Source: Tubiluchus corallicola | Taxonomy: Eukaryota > Priapulida > Priapulimorpha > Priapulimorphida > Tubiluchidae | Direction: 5' to 3' | Length of the DNA stretch: 64,000 bases | Assembly: GCA_030141605.1 (NCBI GenBank) | Contig: JAQGDQ010000377.1 | Coordinates: 64,001-128,000, forward strand | Part shown: piece after piece, positions 11,700 through 22,971 of the stretch | Numbering within the stretch: position 1 is the stretch's first letter | How the letters are laid out: the number at the start of each line of letters is the position of its first letter | Position numbers and translations under genes: made by a program | Notes under the pieces: model-generated | Seen by the model: the letters and a program-made list of their open reading frames with translations, nothing else | What the model was told of the DNA's origin: nothing | Database searches by the model: none

Positions 11700-12304
11700 A
11701 TGACTTATTTAGGTTGTACAAGAAAATGGCTACTTGCGTTTTTTTTCTCGTCTTCAATAACTTTTTGTCGGTCACTCGATCACTGCAATAAAATTGTTCA
11801 AGGTTGTACTTTTGCCCCTGCTGCTAAAGTCCATGATACATGCAAAATACATTGCATTAGTCCTACGAAACTTGAACTTGCAAACATAGATACTGAACTG
11901 GGAAGCTTAGATGATGGGAAATATTCCATATATATACGTAATTACCCCGAAACTGAGTTGCCAGACAATTTTTTCAAGGGAATTCTAAGCCCAGACAGCA
12001 GCTTGCGCATAACATATGGCGAATTGGCTCGTCTGGGACAAAACTCAATAAACGGTCGTGTAATTGCCATCACCCTTGAATCAACGAAGCTTTCTTACAT
12101 ACATCCAGGTGCTTTCAAGAATGCGAAGTTCGAATATCTCTACTTCCATGAAAATACAAGACTGACGGGAGTTCTGCAGTTCGACTTTTCCAATAATCCA
12201 TTCTTTAACAGCTTGTCGTTATTGATGAACAAAATTGAAGGGGCTGAAACCTCTGAAAATTCACAGCAGTGTTGCAGCTGAAAATGTGACAATAATCATT
12301 TCTG
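11700..12304 (+). CDS. LRR-1 first exon: signal peptide plus LRR ectodomain, probably frameshifted
   Basis: Encodes a signal peptide (WLLAFFFSSSITFCRS), a Cys-rich N-cap (C..C...C...C) and LRR-like segments (VIAITLESTKLSYIHPGAF, then FEYLYFHENTRL). It is paralogous to LRR-2 exon 1 (shared pattern [39 protein letters not shown]). The original frame meets TGA at 12279-12281, before the donor GTAAGT at 12305. One base too many in the A-run near 12232-12235 would explain this: skipping it gives an open LRR-like frame (LKGLKPLKIHSS) that reaches the donor in the phase used by LRR-2. Either the gene is a pseudogene, the base is an assembly error, or a short secreted protein is made. Confidence 0.65.
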
Positions 12305-12328
12305 GTAAGTGCTCAAAGATTATAATAG

Positions 12329-12726
12329 TGTTACAAAGGCAGATTATGACCAACCCCCTAATGTTAGTAATGGGTATGGTTGAGAAGCCCAGTAATGCAA
12401 ATGTATCTGTATAAAACAGAATGCAATTTGACGATTCCAAACTGGATTTTCTGTCTGTAAGGGTGAATGCTGTAGGTTTGCTGATTTTTATACAAAAGTC
12501 TGTTCACATGTCATGGAGCTACTGGTTGTGCAATAAAGTTTAATTTACACTCCCATTCCGTGTCTTTTTACTTTTCTCGTCTGCTGTAGTACTTTATAAC
12601 TTGTATGCCGCTCCATAAATGCTGAGACGGATCTGTGCTGGAACCCCCGGATCCGTTACACTGGTGTCAGAAGTGGGATACATTCTGAGGAAACGGATCG
12701 GCGCACTGGAACCCGGATCCGTTACA
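12329..12726 (+). mobile_element. LTR retrotransposon remnant: LTR plus PBS plus second LTR tail
   Basis: A 332-bp LTR (12329-12660) starts TGTTAC and ends GTTACA, with a TATA box (GTATAAAAC, about 12410) and polyA signal (CAATAAAG, about 12531) in the right order. It is followed at once by a primer-binding site. The 3' tail of a second LTR (ACTGGAACCCGGATCCGTTA, then CA) ends at 12726, so nearly all the internal region is deleted. No clean target duplication is visible. It lies in the LRR-1 intron, 25 bp after the donor. Confidence 0.75.
12662..12679 (+). other. Primer-binding site complementary to tRNA-Leu 3' end
   Basis: TGGTGTCAGAAGTGGGAT is the reverse complement of the CCA-terminated 3' end of a tRNA-Leu (ATCCCACTTCTGACACCA). 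It starts one base after the LTR end, the expected place for minus-strand priming. Confidence 0.85.
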
Positions 12727-12729
12727 ATA

Positions 12730-13937
12730 TAGTTTCGTCTGTAAAGAAAACACCGTTACTAATATTTTTGCACATCGTACTGCTTTTCATTTTGTTATTT
12801 ACTTATTATTTATTCTTATTATTTATTATTTAATAACTTGGAAGCCATGCAAGCTAGGGTCACCAAACACACAGAGGTGGTAGCCCTCGATGGCGACGAG
12901 CAACAGAATGGAGATACTGACCAATAGTTAAAGGGGAAGTGCGGTGGGCGTTGGTCTGTTTTTCCTTTAGGTCGCATCTGCATCCTGGTGCTTTCGGTTT
13001 TTCTTGGATTTTTTTTCACACGTATTTGGGCACTGTGGGGTAGATGTGCTCTTGGGTTTTTTTTAAAAAGCTGGCAAATTTTAAACGCCCGAGCAAAGGG
13101 GTTCAGAAATTCAGAAATTTGGGTCCCACAGCTGGTGACACAGCTGGGCACAAAATTTATGGGGTACACTCTGGGCAAAGTTATCTACGTGTACATGTGA
13201 CATGAGTTGCCGGGTCAAAGGTCACGAACGGTTTACGATACTTCTGCTCCCACACTTTCTTAGCTAGAGCCACAATATTTGAATGTTACGCGGTGGGGTC
13301 GTGATCTTACGCATCACAAAATAAGGGACTAATCACAAAAAGAGGCTAATAAACCCTTATCGTCATCATCATCATCATCATGCTTGGAATGACCTTTACA
13401 GACAGTTTACAAAATAGTGCAAAATGGTTTAATTTAGTTAATTTAATTTAATTTAAATTTAGTGCACATCGAACGTTCCACTGTGTATTGTACTGTGTAC
13501 TGGACAAAAGAAAATCATTTTAATTATTCTAAAATTAAATTTATGTTGTATATTTATCCTAATATCATCATACTTTTTTAGTTTTGGATAGTGCTGCCAC
13601 CTTCAGATGCTCTTGTTAAAATTGTTGAACTTTCTCTTTACTGTTTAAATTTTCATTGACTTCTACAGTCTTTATGAATGCATAATCTCTAAACCTGTTT
13701 TAACACCTAAATGATGTCACTTGTAGTTCTGGTCACTTGGTTTCCTGTTTTTCAACTTGACACTACTTCACTGGTTATGTAGACACTTCTGAATAAAATC
13801 TTAAAACTAAATTTCAAGTTTTTTGGTTTCTTCAAACCAGTGTACTGTGTGGCTAGATTTGTTTTGCCCTGCATCTTTGCTATTGAACTGAGTCTATTTG
13901 ACAATGTACTGTATCAATGTTTTCTGAATCCTTTTCC
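12730..13937. other. LRR-1 intron, remaining part, with a retroposon tail near 13345
   Basis: No coding seen. At 13345-13385 AATAAACCCTTATCG leads into (TCA)n, the form of a non-LTR retroposon 3' end. A GC-richer part at 12840-13200 may belong to the same element but has no recognisable domains. Confidence 0.45.
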
Positions 13938-14477
13938 ATTTTTTTATGTGAACAAATGAGATGCGACTGCAACTTAGCCTGGGTTGTTTTACCTCCGTTT
14001 GACGCAAAAAGTTATGTCGATTGTGTGTGGCTTCAAAAGACTAGTGGAGCCAAATTTGCGGACTTTGACTGTGATGTACCACCAACAACAGCAACAACGA
14101 CAACAACGACAACAACGACAACAACGACAACAATGACAATAACGAGAACGACAACAACGACAGTAACAACTTTAACAACGACAGCGAGAGTCACAACGAC
14201 GACGACCAAAACTACTACAGGAACAGCAGCAACGACAACAATGACATCAACTGTGACAACTGTAACAATACAAAACAGCACCACCGCAGAAAAATCACCT
14301 GCTATAACAGGCATCACCGTTACGACCCTGTTAGGTTTGCACATTCTATTGTTGCTGTTTCTAATTATTGGAAGAAGAAAAGCAAATGAACGACGTGGTA
14401 GTGCATCAGGAACCCCACAAAATGTAGTGGAACAAGCAGAAACTGCAGAACAGGATAATGGGCTGAATAGTGAATAG
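13938..14477 (+). CDS. LRR-1 last exon: LRR C-cap, Thr-rich stalk, transmembrane helix, tail
   Basis: Starts with an LRR C-terminal cap (MRCDCNLAWV, later VDCVW and FDCD), then about 75 residues dominated by Thr (mucin-like stalk, likely O-glycosylated). One hydrophobic helix (VTTLLGLHILLLLFLIIG) with a basic stop-transfer RRK follows, then a short acidic cytoplasmic tail ending at TAG 14475. The C-cap aligns with LRR-2 exon 2 ([12 protein letters not shown]). Where LRR-2 has its AG acceptor, this locus reads AT; the only nearby AG (GAG at 13958) does not continue the phase of exon 1 across this junction. The acceptor may be lost or an exon missed. The architecture is that of a type I cell-surface receptor; ligand unknown. 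Confidence 0.65.
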   Translation: MFLCEQMRCDCNLAWVVLPPFDAKSYVDCVWLQKTSGAKFADFDCDVPPTTATTTTTTTTTTTTTMTITRTTTTTVTTLTTTARVTTTTTKTTTGTAATTTMTSTVTTVTIQNSTTAEKSPAITGITVTTLLGLHILLLLFLIIGRRKANERRGSASGTPQNVVEQAETAEQDNGLNSE

Positions 14478-14479
14478 AT

Positions 14480-14754
14480 ATTTAATACAAAAATTAATGG
14501 ATTCATTACAGCTTGGCATGAGTGGCTTAGCTAATGGGGGAGCAATGGGAGCACATTTTTCAAAACTGGTGCTTTTTCAACAATGGAGTCATTACTTGAT
14601 TTGACCAACCTGCCTTTTACGTATTTTTTGACATGATGATGATTTTTCAAGGTTGTTTCATTGAACTGAGCATCAAATTTTAACCAAAATCTAAAGGCTT
14701 TAATATAGACTTTTTTAGGCGAATTTGTCTACACACGATTCTCTAGTAGTGTGC
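14480..14754. other. 3' flank of LRR-1, no gene seen
   Basis: Likely 3' UTR and downstream sequence. No AATAAA lies close after the stop. The nearest is at 15043, beyond the GT array. Confidence 0.4.
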
Positions 14755-14841
<87 letters not shown>

Positions 14842-14860
14842 CGTGCGTGCATGTGTGCGT

Positions 14861-14891
<31 letters not shown>

Positions 14892-14896
14892 CGTGC

Positions 14897-14928
<32 letters not shown>

Positions 14929-14946
14929 GCGTGCGTGCATGTGTGC

Positions 14947-14988
<42 letters not shown>

Positions 14989-15000
14989 ATGCGTGCGTGC
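14755..15000 (+). repeat. (GT)n microsatellite
   Basis: About 240 bp of GT dinucleotide with interspersed TTTG and GCGTGCGTGCATG variants. It yields several meaningless Cys-Val or His-Thr frames. Confidence 0.97.
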
Positions 15001-15042
15001 TGTTTGTTATTTTATATGTGTGTTGATTTATGGGTTTTATGT

Positions 15043-15474
15043 GGAATAAACTTTATCTTATCTTATCTTATCTTACCTTACCTTATCTTACCTTACCTTA
15101 CCTTACCTTACCTTACCTTACCTGACCTGACCTGACCTGACCTGACCTGACCTGACCTGACCTGACCTGACCTGACCTGACCTGACCTGACCTGACCTGA
15201 CCTGACCTGACCTGATCTGATCTTACCTTACCTTACCTTACCTTACCTTACCTTACCTTACCTTACCTGACCTGACCTGACCTGACCTGACCTGACCTGA
15301 CCTGACCTGACCTGACCTGACCTGACCTGACCTGACCTGACCTGACCTGACCTGACCTGACCTGACCTGACCTGATCTGATCTTATCTTATCTTATCTTA
15401 TCTTATCTTATCTTATCTTATCTTATCTTATCTTATCTTATCTTATCTTATCTTATCTTATCTTATCTTATCTT
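15043..15474 (+). repeat. Compound pentanucleotide array CTTAT/CTTAC/CTGAC after a retroposon-like tail
   Basis: GTGGAATAAACTTTATCTTA leads into blocks of CTTAT, then CTTAC, CTGAC, CTTAC, CTGAC and finally CTTAT. The blocks are homogeneous and switch abruptly, a higher-order pattern expected from repeated slippage plus unequal exchange. Confidence 0.95.
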
Positions 15475-16261
15475 TCTTTTAAATCTTTGTTGTTAATACT
15501 TACTTACGTAAGCGTTTGTAGCATCAGTGGGGTACTATTCAAACGCTATTTTCAGTTATTTTCTTTTTTTAATAAGGTGATCAAAACTGATATTAAGCAT
15601 AGAGAATAAAGGTTAGGCAGCGCATGGCAACAATGAGAGTATCCTGGCGCATACAAGCAGGTCTCATTATTTTACATAAATAATTACATGGGTTTGTATA
15701 TTTGATGAATAAGCAAAATATTGTTGACAATAACAAGCTTGAAGATCATGCAGAAACTGTTGCTAGCAAAGGAAATGATTTAGTGGGAATGCTTCGATTA
15801 TGAGGATACAGATATGTTTGTTACACTTTACACTGACCTGTGTTGGTGTATGGAAATGTGATATAGTCACCTTACTATAAGAAACACATTAACTTTTAGG
15901 GGAATGTACAGCGCAGAGGAAAAAATGATGTACAGCATTTCAAGTCTTGAATACGAGCAGTGATTCATAACACTTAAATTACCTAGCTTAGTTTACACAA
16001 TAGAGGTGACGTGACTGAAGTCTTCAATATCATGCAGGAATAGTATGATGCACAAATTAGTCTTGGAAAGAAGAAGAAGAAGGCTGGACCAGTGAGCATG
16101 CATACAAACTTAAAGTACAATTCCAGTAGTTAAGCACAAGAAAACATTTTTACAGTCAAGAACAGCAGGATTATGAAACAAATTACCAGAATAAGTGCTT
16201 GATGTAAGGTCACCGTGCAGCTTAAAGAGTCGCTTAGATGAATACTTTGGGGCCTTAAAAT
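15475..16261. other. No gene seen
   Basis: AT-rich intergenic sequence with no domain-bearing frame, paired splice sites or repeat that I recognise. Confidence 0.5.
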
Positions 16262-16504
<243 letters not shown>

Positions 16505-17021
16505 CTTAATTTAATGTCAGCTGGTCAAGATAGCAGTCAAGATGTTTCCTATAGAAAGCTTCTAATTACAGAAATAAGAATTCCAACTCTCTATCTCTTA
16601 GTGAGATCCGTGTGGCCATTAATATGTTCCTTTATCAATTCATATCAGACGTGTCCTTGCAGGAATCTTTAATCTCAATTTTGCCAGGCCAGTAATTAAT
16701 TCTTCAATGTACAAACTATTTCACACCCTTATGTATGCCATCAAGGTTCCTGTACCAAAATTGATTTTTGTGTCAAGTTATAAATACCGATTAAAGATGA
16801 TAAGGTGTCATTTTTTGTCAGGCACGTGTTTGGCTGTGGACCAGCAAATCCACACTGGTAGAAAACCATATTTTCTTTTAAGACCAGTGAACATGATTCT
16901 GTTTTTGTGAGGTTATTAACACTAAGAAACCATAGAAAAGTTTGTCATCAATTTTGACTATACCAATTCATCGATAAAATAAGTAATTGAAGTACTTTGC
17001 TTTAAAATCACAAAATAATTT

Positions 17022-17027
17022 TTTATT
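17022..17027 (-). promoter_or_regulatory. Poly(A) signal of SP-B/SP-C type 3' UTR
   Basis: Minus-strand AATAAA lies about 160 bp after the SP-B stop codon and is kept at the same place in SP-C (50392-50397). Confidence 0.5.
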
Positions 17028-17189
17028 AGAAATCCACGTTTTGTATGCTTTGCAAACATTTTTACCACCAAATGTCCCTAGAATTTAAAACTCATGAATA
17101 TTTGAATTTTTAAAATCTTGGTTAAAAACAAATACGCACTTGTTGAAACTTTACATATATTTACCGTTGGAATCAGACAACTCGTTAGC

Positions 17190-17468
17190 TTATTGAAAAG
17201 AAATAAAACAAAGCTGAATAAAAAGAACAACCATTTTTGTTTCGAATGCAGGAGCTGCGCTACGTACAGATATCACGCAGCATTTGTCTGGCATATTTAT
17301 GTCTTTATAAAAATATTTCACGTCATCAATCCAGTTCAGATAATAAGAAATTTTCACGGCCACATTTATTTTATTAGGATCAGGTTTCTCCACTTCTTTG
17401 GGGCCACGGGCATTAACACCAACCACGTCTCCTGTTTGTTTTAAGACGACAGGTCCACCGGAATCACC
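17190..17468 (-). pseudogene. SP-B: orphan last exon of an S1 serine protease
   Basis: After acceptor TTTTGCAG the exon reads [20 protein letters not shown], with the catalytic Ser, then [14 protein letters not shown] and a hydrophobic C-terminus ([14 protein letters not shown], stop at 17190). It is nearly identical to SP-C exon 7, but no His, Asp or signal-peptide exons are found in the next 10 kb upstream, and the duplication ends at about 17610, before where exon 6 would lie. So it looks like a detached copy, perhaps not expressed as a protease. The tail after APAFETK could be a GPI-anchor signal; that is inference. The reading frame is intact. Confidence 0.75.
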
Positions 17469-17610
17469 CTGCAAAATTCGTAAAATTAAATTTCACTCTA
17501 AATAAGATCACCAATAACGACAAGATGTAGTGATCCCTTGATGAGTGAATCTCTGCTTATCAGAGAGGGGAGCCAACACTAAACACTGCCAGATCTCGTT
17601 AAAACTTGTC

Positions 17611-18589
17611 AAATCAAACTGGATCTCGACCGTTTTGATCGTAAATAAAATTCGTCAACTTGAGCGTTTACACCATTCATCTTTACAGATTTTGTACTAA
17701 TAGCAGCAATACATCAAAAAATTGGACACCGCTATGCCAGTCGATTGTGGATTTTTGGAGAGCAAGTTTTGCTCTTTGAAGCCAATTTGTAAAGCCAATT
17801 AGTTGGCTTCTCTATATAACACTTTTAAATAGAGAGTAAAAAAAAGTTTTTTATACATTAAAATCAACTAAGAAACAAAAAATGTGATTAATAAAACAAA
17901 CTTTTACACTGAAGGATTTCGATTAAAACTGTTGTCAGTAACACTGAATTTTCTTTTGTTTATCTCCATTAGAACAGAAGTTGGCTGCAAGGAGCCAAAT
18001 GATCTATTCTGAGCTTTTCAGCTTGCTTAAAAGTCTGTATTGTAAGTTTAGCAAGTTTTCTATATTTTAAAAGTGCGGAACGAATGAATAAATAATTAAT
18101 CACGTTTCTGTGGGCCAGTTACCGAATCATGGTCAACTGCATATTTTGTTCTTACTGCTCTGTTAAAGCACTGGAAACTTGCTAAACATTAGGGGTGAGC
18201 ATTCTCTACCAGAAAGCGAATTCGAATCGAACCGAATTTGTGACTTTCGAATTCGAATCGAACCGAACTTCAGTGTTTCGAATTCGAACCGAATTCGAAT
18301 TGAGATTGATTGATTTTCGAACAAGTTTTAGAACCACCAGTAAAAATTAGTCTTACCAAGATCATGCATATTATTAGATTTTGTTCTGCAATAAAAGGAC
18401 TAGTCATTTGTTTAAAATTGTGTGCAGAAATCACAGCTAAATTATACTAATTGCATGATGTTTCAATCGTTTTAGTGATTACTTTTAATTTGTTTATCAC
18501 AAAAAGTAGAATAATACTGCCTAGTAGCCATTTAATTTTCGTAGCCATCAATACTAGGTATAATACTTTAAATTAAACCATATCACCAT
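17611..18589. other. No gene seen; AATTCGAATCG-rich patch at 18218-18302
   Basis: AT-rich sequence. At 18190 TAGGGGTGAGCATTC is followed by repeated GAATTCGAATCGAACCGAA motifs in both orientations, the kind of palindromic sequence found near hAT-type transposon ends. No second end was found. Confidence 0.4.
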
Positions 18590-18993
18590 TTACGTTAATT
18601 TATCCAAGTCATTTTTCGAACAGATATTGATGACCTCAGTAGACTCTGCCTTACGTAGATAGATACTGCCATTTCGAGTCCGCAGGAACGTATAGTTGTG
18701 CGCCTTCTTGAAGTCCAAACAACTCTTGTGCAGATCACGTCGTTGTGGCATAAGACTTTCATTAATGTAGATTAGGTGGGTGGCAGAGAATCCTAACTGG
18801 TGTGCAGTGATTTTATTCTTGTGCCTCGCATGCAGTTCATCTCTTGTTTCTCTGTGTAAGAATTTTGCAATAATGGACGGTGGCTTTCCACCATTCCTTG
18901 CTTTGAAGCGATGTGAAATACTTATATCCTTGCATGTCACATTTACTCCCATATGATAAGCAAGTCGCTCTACAATATTGGATGCATCTTCGT
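18590..18993 (-). pseudogene. LINE ORF1-like protein fragment (FP-like C-terminal domain)
   Basis: The minus-strand frame reads ASNIVERLAYHMGVNVTCKD, then ISISHRFKARNGGKPPSIIA and KFLHRETRDELHARHKNK. The order DIS..HR, PPSII.KF.....R is that of the conserved C-terminal domain in many ORF1-like proteins of LINEs and related elements. The frame is closed upstream by TAG, and the coiled-coil part lies separately at 19108-19365, so the gene is broken. No RT or endonuclease follows. Confidence 0.6.
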
Positions 18994-19107
18994 CCTAGGT
19001 AACAGGTTCACCAGTAAAAATTAGACATATTGTTCAATATGTTCTTGTTCAATTGTTCAATTGTTCTTTCATATTGTTCAAAGTCATCCTGCTTTCCGTG
19101 AAGTTTT

Positions 19108-19365
19108 CTAATTTCCTCTTGAAGAGAACATACTGTACTTTTTAGAGCAGCATTTTCGGAGCATGATAGAAACATCTATCATGGATTTCTCAAAAATGTC
19201 AAAGCGATCTGAGATATACTGTTGGCTTGATGTAATCTCATTGACTTCTGTCTTTAAATCAAAAATAGAATTCTGTATCTGCTCATACTTGACTCTCACT
19301 TCAGAACTATTTGCATTCAATTTCGACGTCTTGTTATGCTTATTTTCGTCTCCTCCAGGCATCAT
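19108..19365 (-). pseudogene. Coiled-coil N-terminal part of the ORF1-like protein
   Basis: Begins MMPGGDENKHNKTSK and continues with heptad-like VKYEQIQNSIFDLKTEVNEI. Position and strand fit the N-terminal half of the ORF1 at 18590-18993, now out of frame with it. Confidence 0.5.
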
Positions 19366-19388
19366 AATGTGTCACAAAAATATCCAGT

Positions 19389-20235
19389 TTAAAAAATTAA
19401 CTGATACCTCGAAGAATCAATAATTTTTCTACGAAAAATTGTGAGCAACTTACTACAGCACACGCATGCGCCATCAAGTTTAGCTGCCAGTAGGGCAGCA
19501 CAGAGCTCAAATCGTGGAATCGTAAGACCCTTTATTGATGCAAGACGCGATTTTGCCATCAGAAAAGCTACATGAATATCTCCACATTGATTTTCCAAGC
19601 GTATATAGGATACAGCTCCATAAGCGACCTCTGAAGTGTACAGATACAGGCGTTCCAAAGTCTGGTGGTTTGATGCAACGTCTAACTTTGAAATTCTCCA
19701 GAAGTGCACAGTCAGACATCCATTTAATCCACTTAACTTCAATAGTGTGTTCAAGTTTGGCATCCCAAGGCTTCTGCAGTCTGCACTCCTCCTGAAACAG
19801 CAATTTTGCCTGGAGTACGAAAGCATTTACGAACCCGAGAGGGTCATAGACAGATGCAAGAGAACTTAAAAGACCGCGTTTCGTGTGAGCATGTTCTCTC
19901 TGCTTTACTTGTATGACAAACCTGCCACTGTCTACATCCCACTTGACACCTAAAGCTCGTTTTTCAGGAGGAAAGTCGAGCATAAGATTCTTAATGCATT
20001 TGCCAAGATGCTCTTCTGGGACATTATTTGAAACCTCGTTTGCAGGGACGTCGGATGTCTGTAACCAATCAGCCACCTTCTGTTTACAGCTTTCACCAGC
20101 AGATGGCGCCACATCCTGCCTGGACTCGACCTCGTCGTGACTGTCATCGTCATAAGCACCACCAACTGAAGCCATCTCTACCTGCAGGCGTTCGTGTCTC
20201 AGCTTCATGGCCTTGAAGTTTGAGTTCCTGTTCAC
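19389..20235 (-). mobile_element. BEL/Pao retrotransposon remnant
   Basis: One frame holds LLSSLASVYDPLGFVNAFVL with QAKLLFQEEC and WDAKL, the hallmark order of the BEL/Pao pol region after the reverse transcriptase. A second frame continues with AYGAVSYIRLE and AKSRLASIKGLTIPRFELCA. The switch of frame near 19.6-19.8 kb shows at least one frameshift. The upstream part (KLRHERLQVEMA, acidic run) looks like gag, so a large internal deletion has joined gag-like to pol-like sequence. It is non-functional. No LTRs were recognised around it. Confidence 0.8.
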
Positions 20236-22710
20236 GAATTTTCAGCTCTTGACTTCCGCTTTTTTGCACTGTCTTTGCTGCCTTTGCTCATGGACCTTGT
20301 AGATGTTCTTAAAACACTTGCAGAAGTTGAAGCTGCAACAAGTAGCACGCCCGTCATCAGTGCCAGTTTGCCGTGTTGACGACTCTTTAAAACCGACTGT
20401 CTCTATACCACCGGGTTGGCCGTCTGCACCAGCTAATTTACAGCGTTAAAGTAAAGACCGCCCTATATGCAAAGTAGGTTCACGCACCAGTCTATAGCAT
20501 ACTATGCTGTCCACGTAGGCCAACTGTACAAAATGGCTGCCGAGCTTGTTGATTGTCAAGGTCGTTTAAAACATGGAATTGTTTGGGCTTTCAAAACCAA
20601 ATTTGAAGCTAGATTACATTTTGCTCTTTCTTCCTTCTTTATTTACCAAAACGTATCATTCCATGTTTTTAGCCCCAAATCATAAGCAATTGCAACAGAC
20701 AACGACAACATTTAATCCACCACCATGACACGTCCTCACTTCTTCACGCGTCTGACACCGATCAAAAACTGATCACGTGTCCAGGCCAAAAAATCATCAC
20801 AAGGTGGCCAACGCCAACAGCAAGCGAAGGCCGCAAAGCACGCCAATGCCGGATTTCCAGTACAAAAAGTTTTAACGTTTGGTAACCGTAAAGAAGTTGC
20901 AAGACCGTAACAGTAACTTGCCATGATCATAACTGCAAAAGATGTCAAAATACCTGTTACGTTTAAAAGAATTTTTTATCTGAGAAAAAACTTCTGAAAA
21001 AATTAAAAGAATTTTTGACATCTTTTGCTGCGTGGGAAGACTCAGAATCTTTATTTTCAAGCATTTTTAACATTGTCATTTTATATAGGTTAGGATTAGT
21101 ACCCTCCCTACATTTAACTGTTGTTTGCAACTTGTTTGTAAAGCTGTCATCGGTTGTATGTGCCTGGTGCATTAGTAGAAAGCCAACCCAAGTGTGAAAT
21201 TAGTTCACAGCCTTAAGCTAAGCATGTGTTTGATGTCGTGTTAATGTAAAATTTTCATTGTGAGTAGGTGACTATGTACACTAGAGCAGAGAAAGTTAGA
21301 AAACTCACTTTTTGTTCCACTGATATAACGATTACACCCGAGACTAATATAAAAAGTACTCTATCTCCACAAGAAAACCCTTCATAAACATAAAGTTTAA
21401 AAAATTCGTTTTGAAATTTTATATCACCTACAAACTGCCTTTTTGCGTGCAGGATTTCAATCGGCAGTCACGCTGTGTAAAACATGTAAATTTAAACTCC
21501 CGCGACGACCGTTAGACTCAGCCATTTTCATGACAGGTCATTTGAAACAAGTTTAGATAACATTTTGTAAAGTTTGGAAAAATAATCAGAGCATTCGTAG
21601 CGCACAAGTCACTAACTAAATGAAATTTAAAATTACTGTATCATGCCAATAAGATTAAAAATACGTTTTTGGTTAGTGAGTGGCGCACCCTGGAGGGTGA
21701 GTCAGCGACATTTTACCAATTAGTGAAAACATTTTAAATAATTAATAATTTTCGTTTCTAGTTACATAAGTCTTTCTAGCAGGTAAGCGAAAATCTAAGT
21801 AATATAGATTTGCACGGAAAGTCTTGAGACATAATTTAACATTTCCTTTTTTTCCCTTGATTTACGTTTACTACATGACGTCATGTAATGGCGACTTCGG
21901 AACAGTATTGCATGAGATTTAAAATGAAAACAAATAATATTCCTTTCAGTGCGAGTAAGATAAACGCATAAAATTGTTGTAAAGTAATATAATATTTTAA
22001 GGTGATTTTTCTGAAACCTACTTCAGGTGCCCCTTCTTTAAGTATAACATATTTTGACTTCTGACTTTGCCATAGGGAGAGAGTAAAAGCTGGATGGTGA
22101 TATACTGCTATTGGGAAGTTTGCAGTTGTTTTCAAAAAAGAGAGCACCAGCCTCGCAAATCTTTTTAATATTCTTTCGTCAGTCTGCCATTTTAAAGCCT
22201 GTGACATCACGATTTTACTTAAAAATAGAAATACCGTTTTACTCGTAATCTAAGGTCATTTTTAAAACTAAAAAGCGTATAAATTTCAAAAGATGTCTAC
22301 AGTTTGCATATCTAATGCTTGTTTGCATGTCAAAATTCCCAAAAAGAATTTTGGGTCTTCAAAAAACTTCCAATTTTGATTTTAAAATTTTTAAACGTAA
22401 TACATTGGGAGACGTATAAGCTTTTAAACCGAAATTTAATTTTGCAAAAAGGACTCGTCCCCTCAGATGGGTCATACCCACAAGCTTCTGGGCTACCTCT
22501 ATGCAGCATTTTTATGGTATACTGTACAGCCATATAACTAATCATACAATAGCTACCGCCTATTGGCTATCGTACTTAGTATTGTGCGTACTCTACAGTT
22601 CCATCCGATGGAGGTCACATATTCCCAGAGCCCTGTCGTATGACCAGTTATTCTATCGGAGATGCCATCCCCACTTATTACAAAGCCAAAAACCTACTTA
22701 TATATAGACT
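20236..22710. other. No gene seen
   Basis: Short frames only. It includes a stem-loop (20935-21028), a stretch at 20460-20690 with moderate GC content, and otherwise AT-rich DNA. Confidence 0.5.
20935..21028. repeat. Inverted repeat with 16-bp perfect arms
   Basis: GCAAAAGATGTCAAAA near the left end is exactly complementary to TTTTGACATCTTTTGC at the right end, with a roughly 60-bp AT-rich loop. It could be a small fold-back element. Confidence 0.75.
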
Positions 22711-22714
22711 TACT

Positions 22715-22925
22715 TCCCTCAAACAGTTTGTGGTACGTTAGAGTTGTTTAGCATTGTTGTCTACGTGTATTTCAAACTTTATCACGTGGCGACATCTTTG
22801 AGTGAGTATTTGTATATTTTTTGCGGTTTCCCAAACAGTTTGTGGTGCGTTATATTCTTTATATTGGTTGCTATGTATTTTTAAATTTTATTCGTGTGGC
22901 GACATCTGTGGTGTGAAGATCTATT
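22715..22925 (+). repeat. Two diverged tandem copies of ~110 bp
   Basis: Both copies start CCCAAACAGTTTGTGGT (first copy CCTCAAACAG...) and end CACGTGGCGACATCT or GTGTGGCGACATCT, with matching middle parts. Confidence 0.6.
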
Positions 22926-22971
22926 CGTGCGTACGTTGGTAAGGCTTTTTGCTAAGTAGTGACGTCATTTG

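Larger units (their letters stand above)
16528..17610 (+). repeat. ~1-kb segmental duplication, copy 1
   Basis: Aligns in order with 49930-50975 from GATAGCAGTCAAGATGTTTC to AACACTGCCAGATCTCGTTA, including the last SP exon, its 3' UTR and the flanking intron. Small indels and substitutions are spread through both, so the event is not very recent. Confidence 0.9.

Noticed and set aside
11700-14477. True variable lymphocyte receptor gene
   Set aside because: Only the general layout is shared; no germline cassettes or assembly signals are seen, and the coding path is probably broken.
19507-20235. Host gene with a novel acidic N-terminus
   Set aside because: The middle part is clearly BEL/Pao pol, so the frame is a deletion-fused retroelement remnant.
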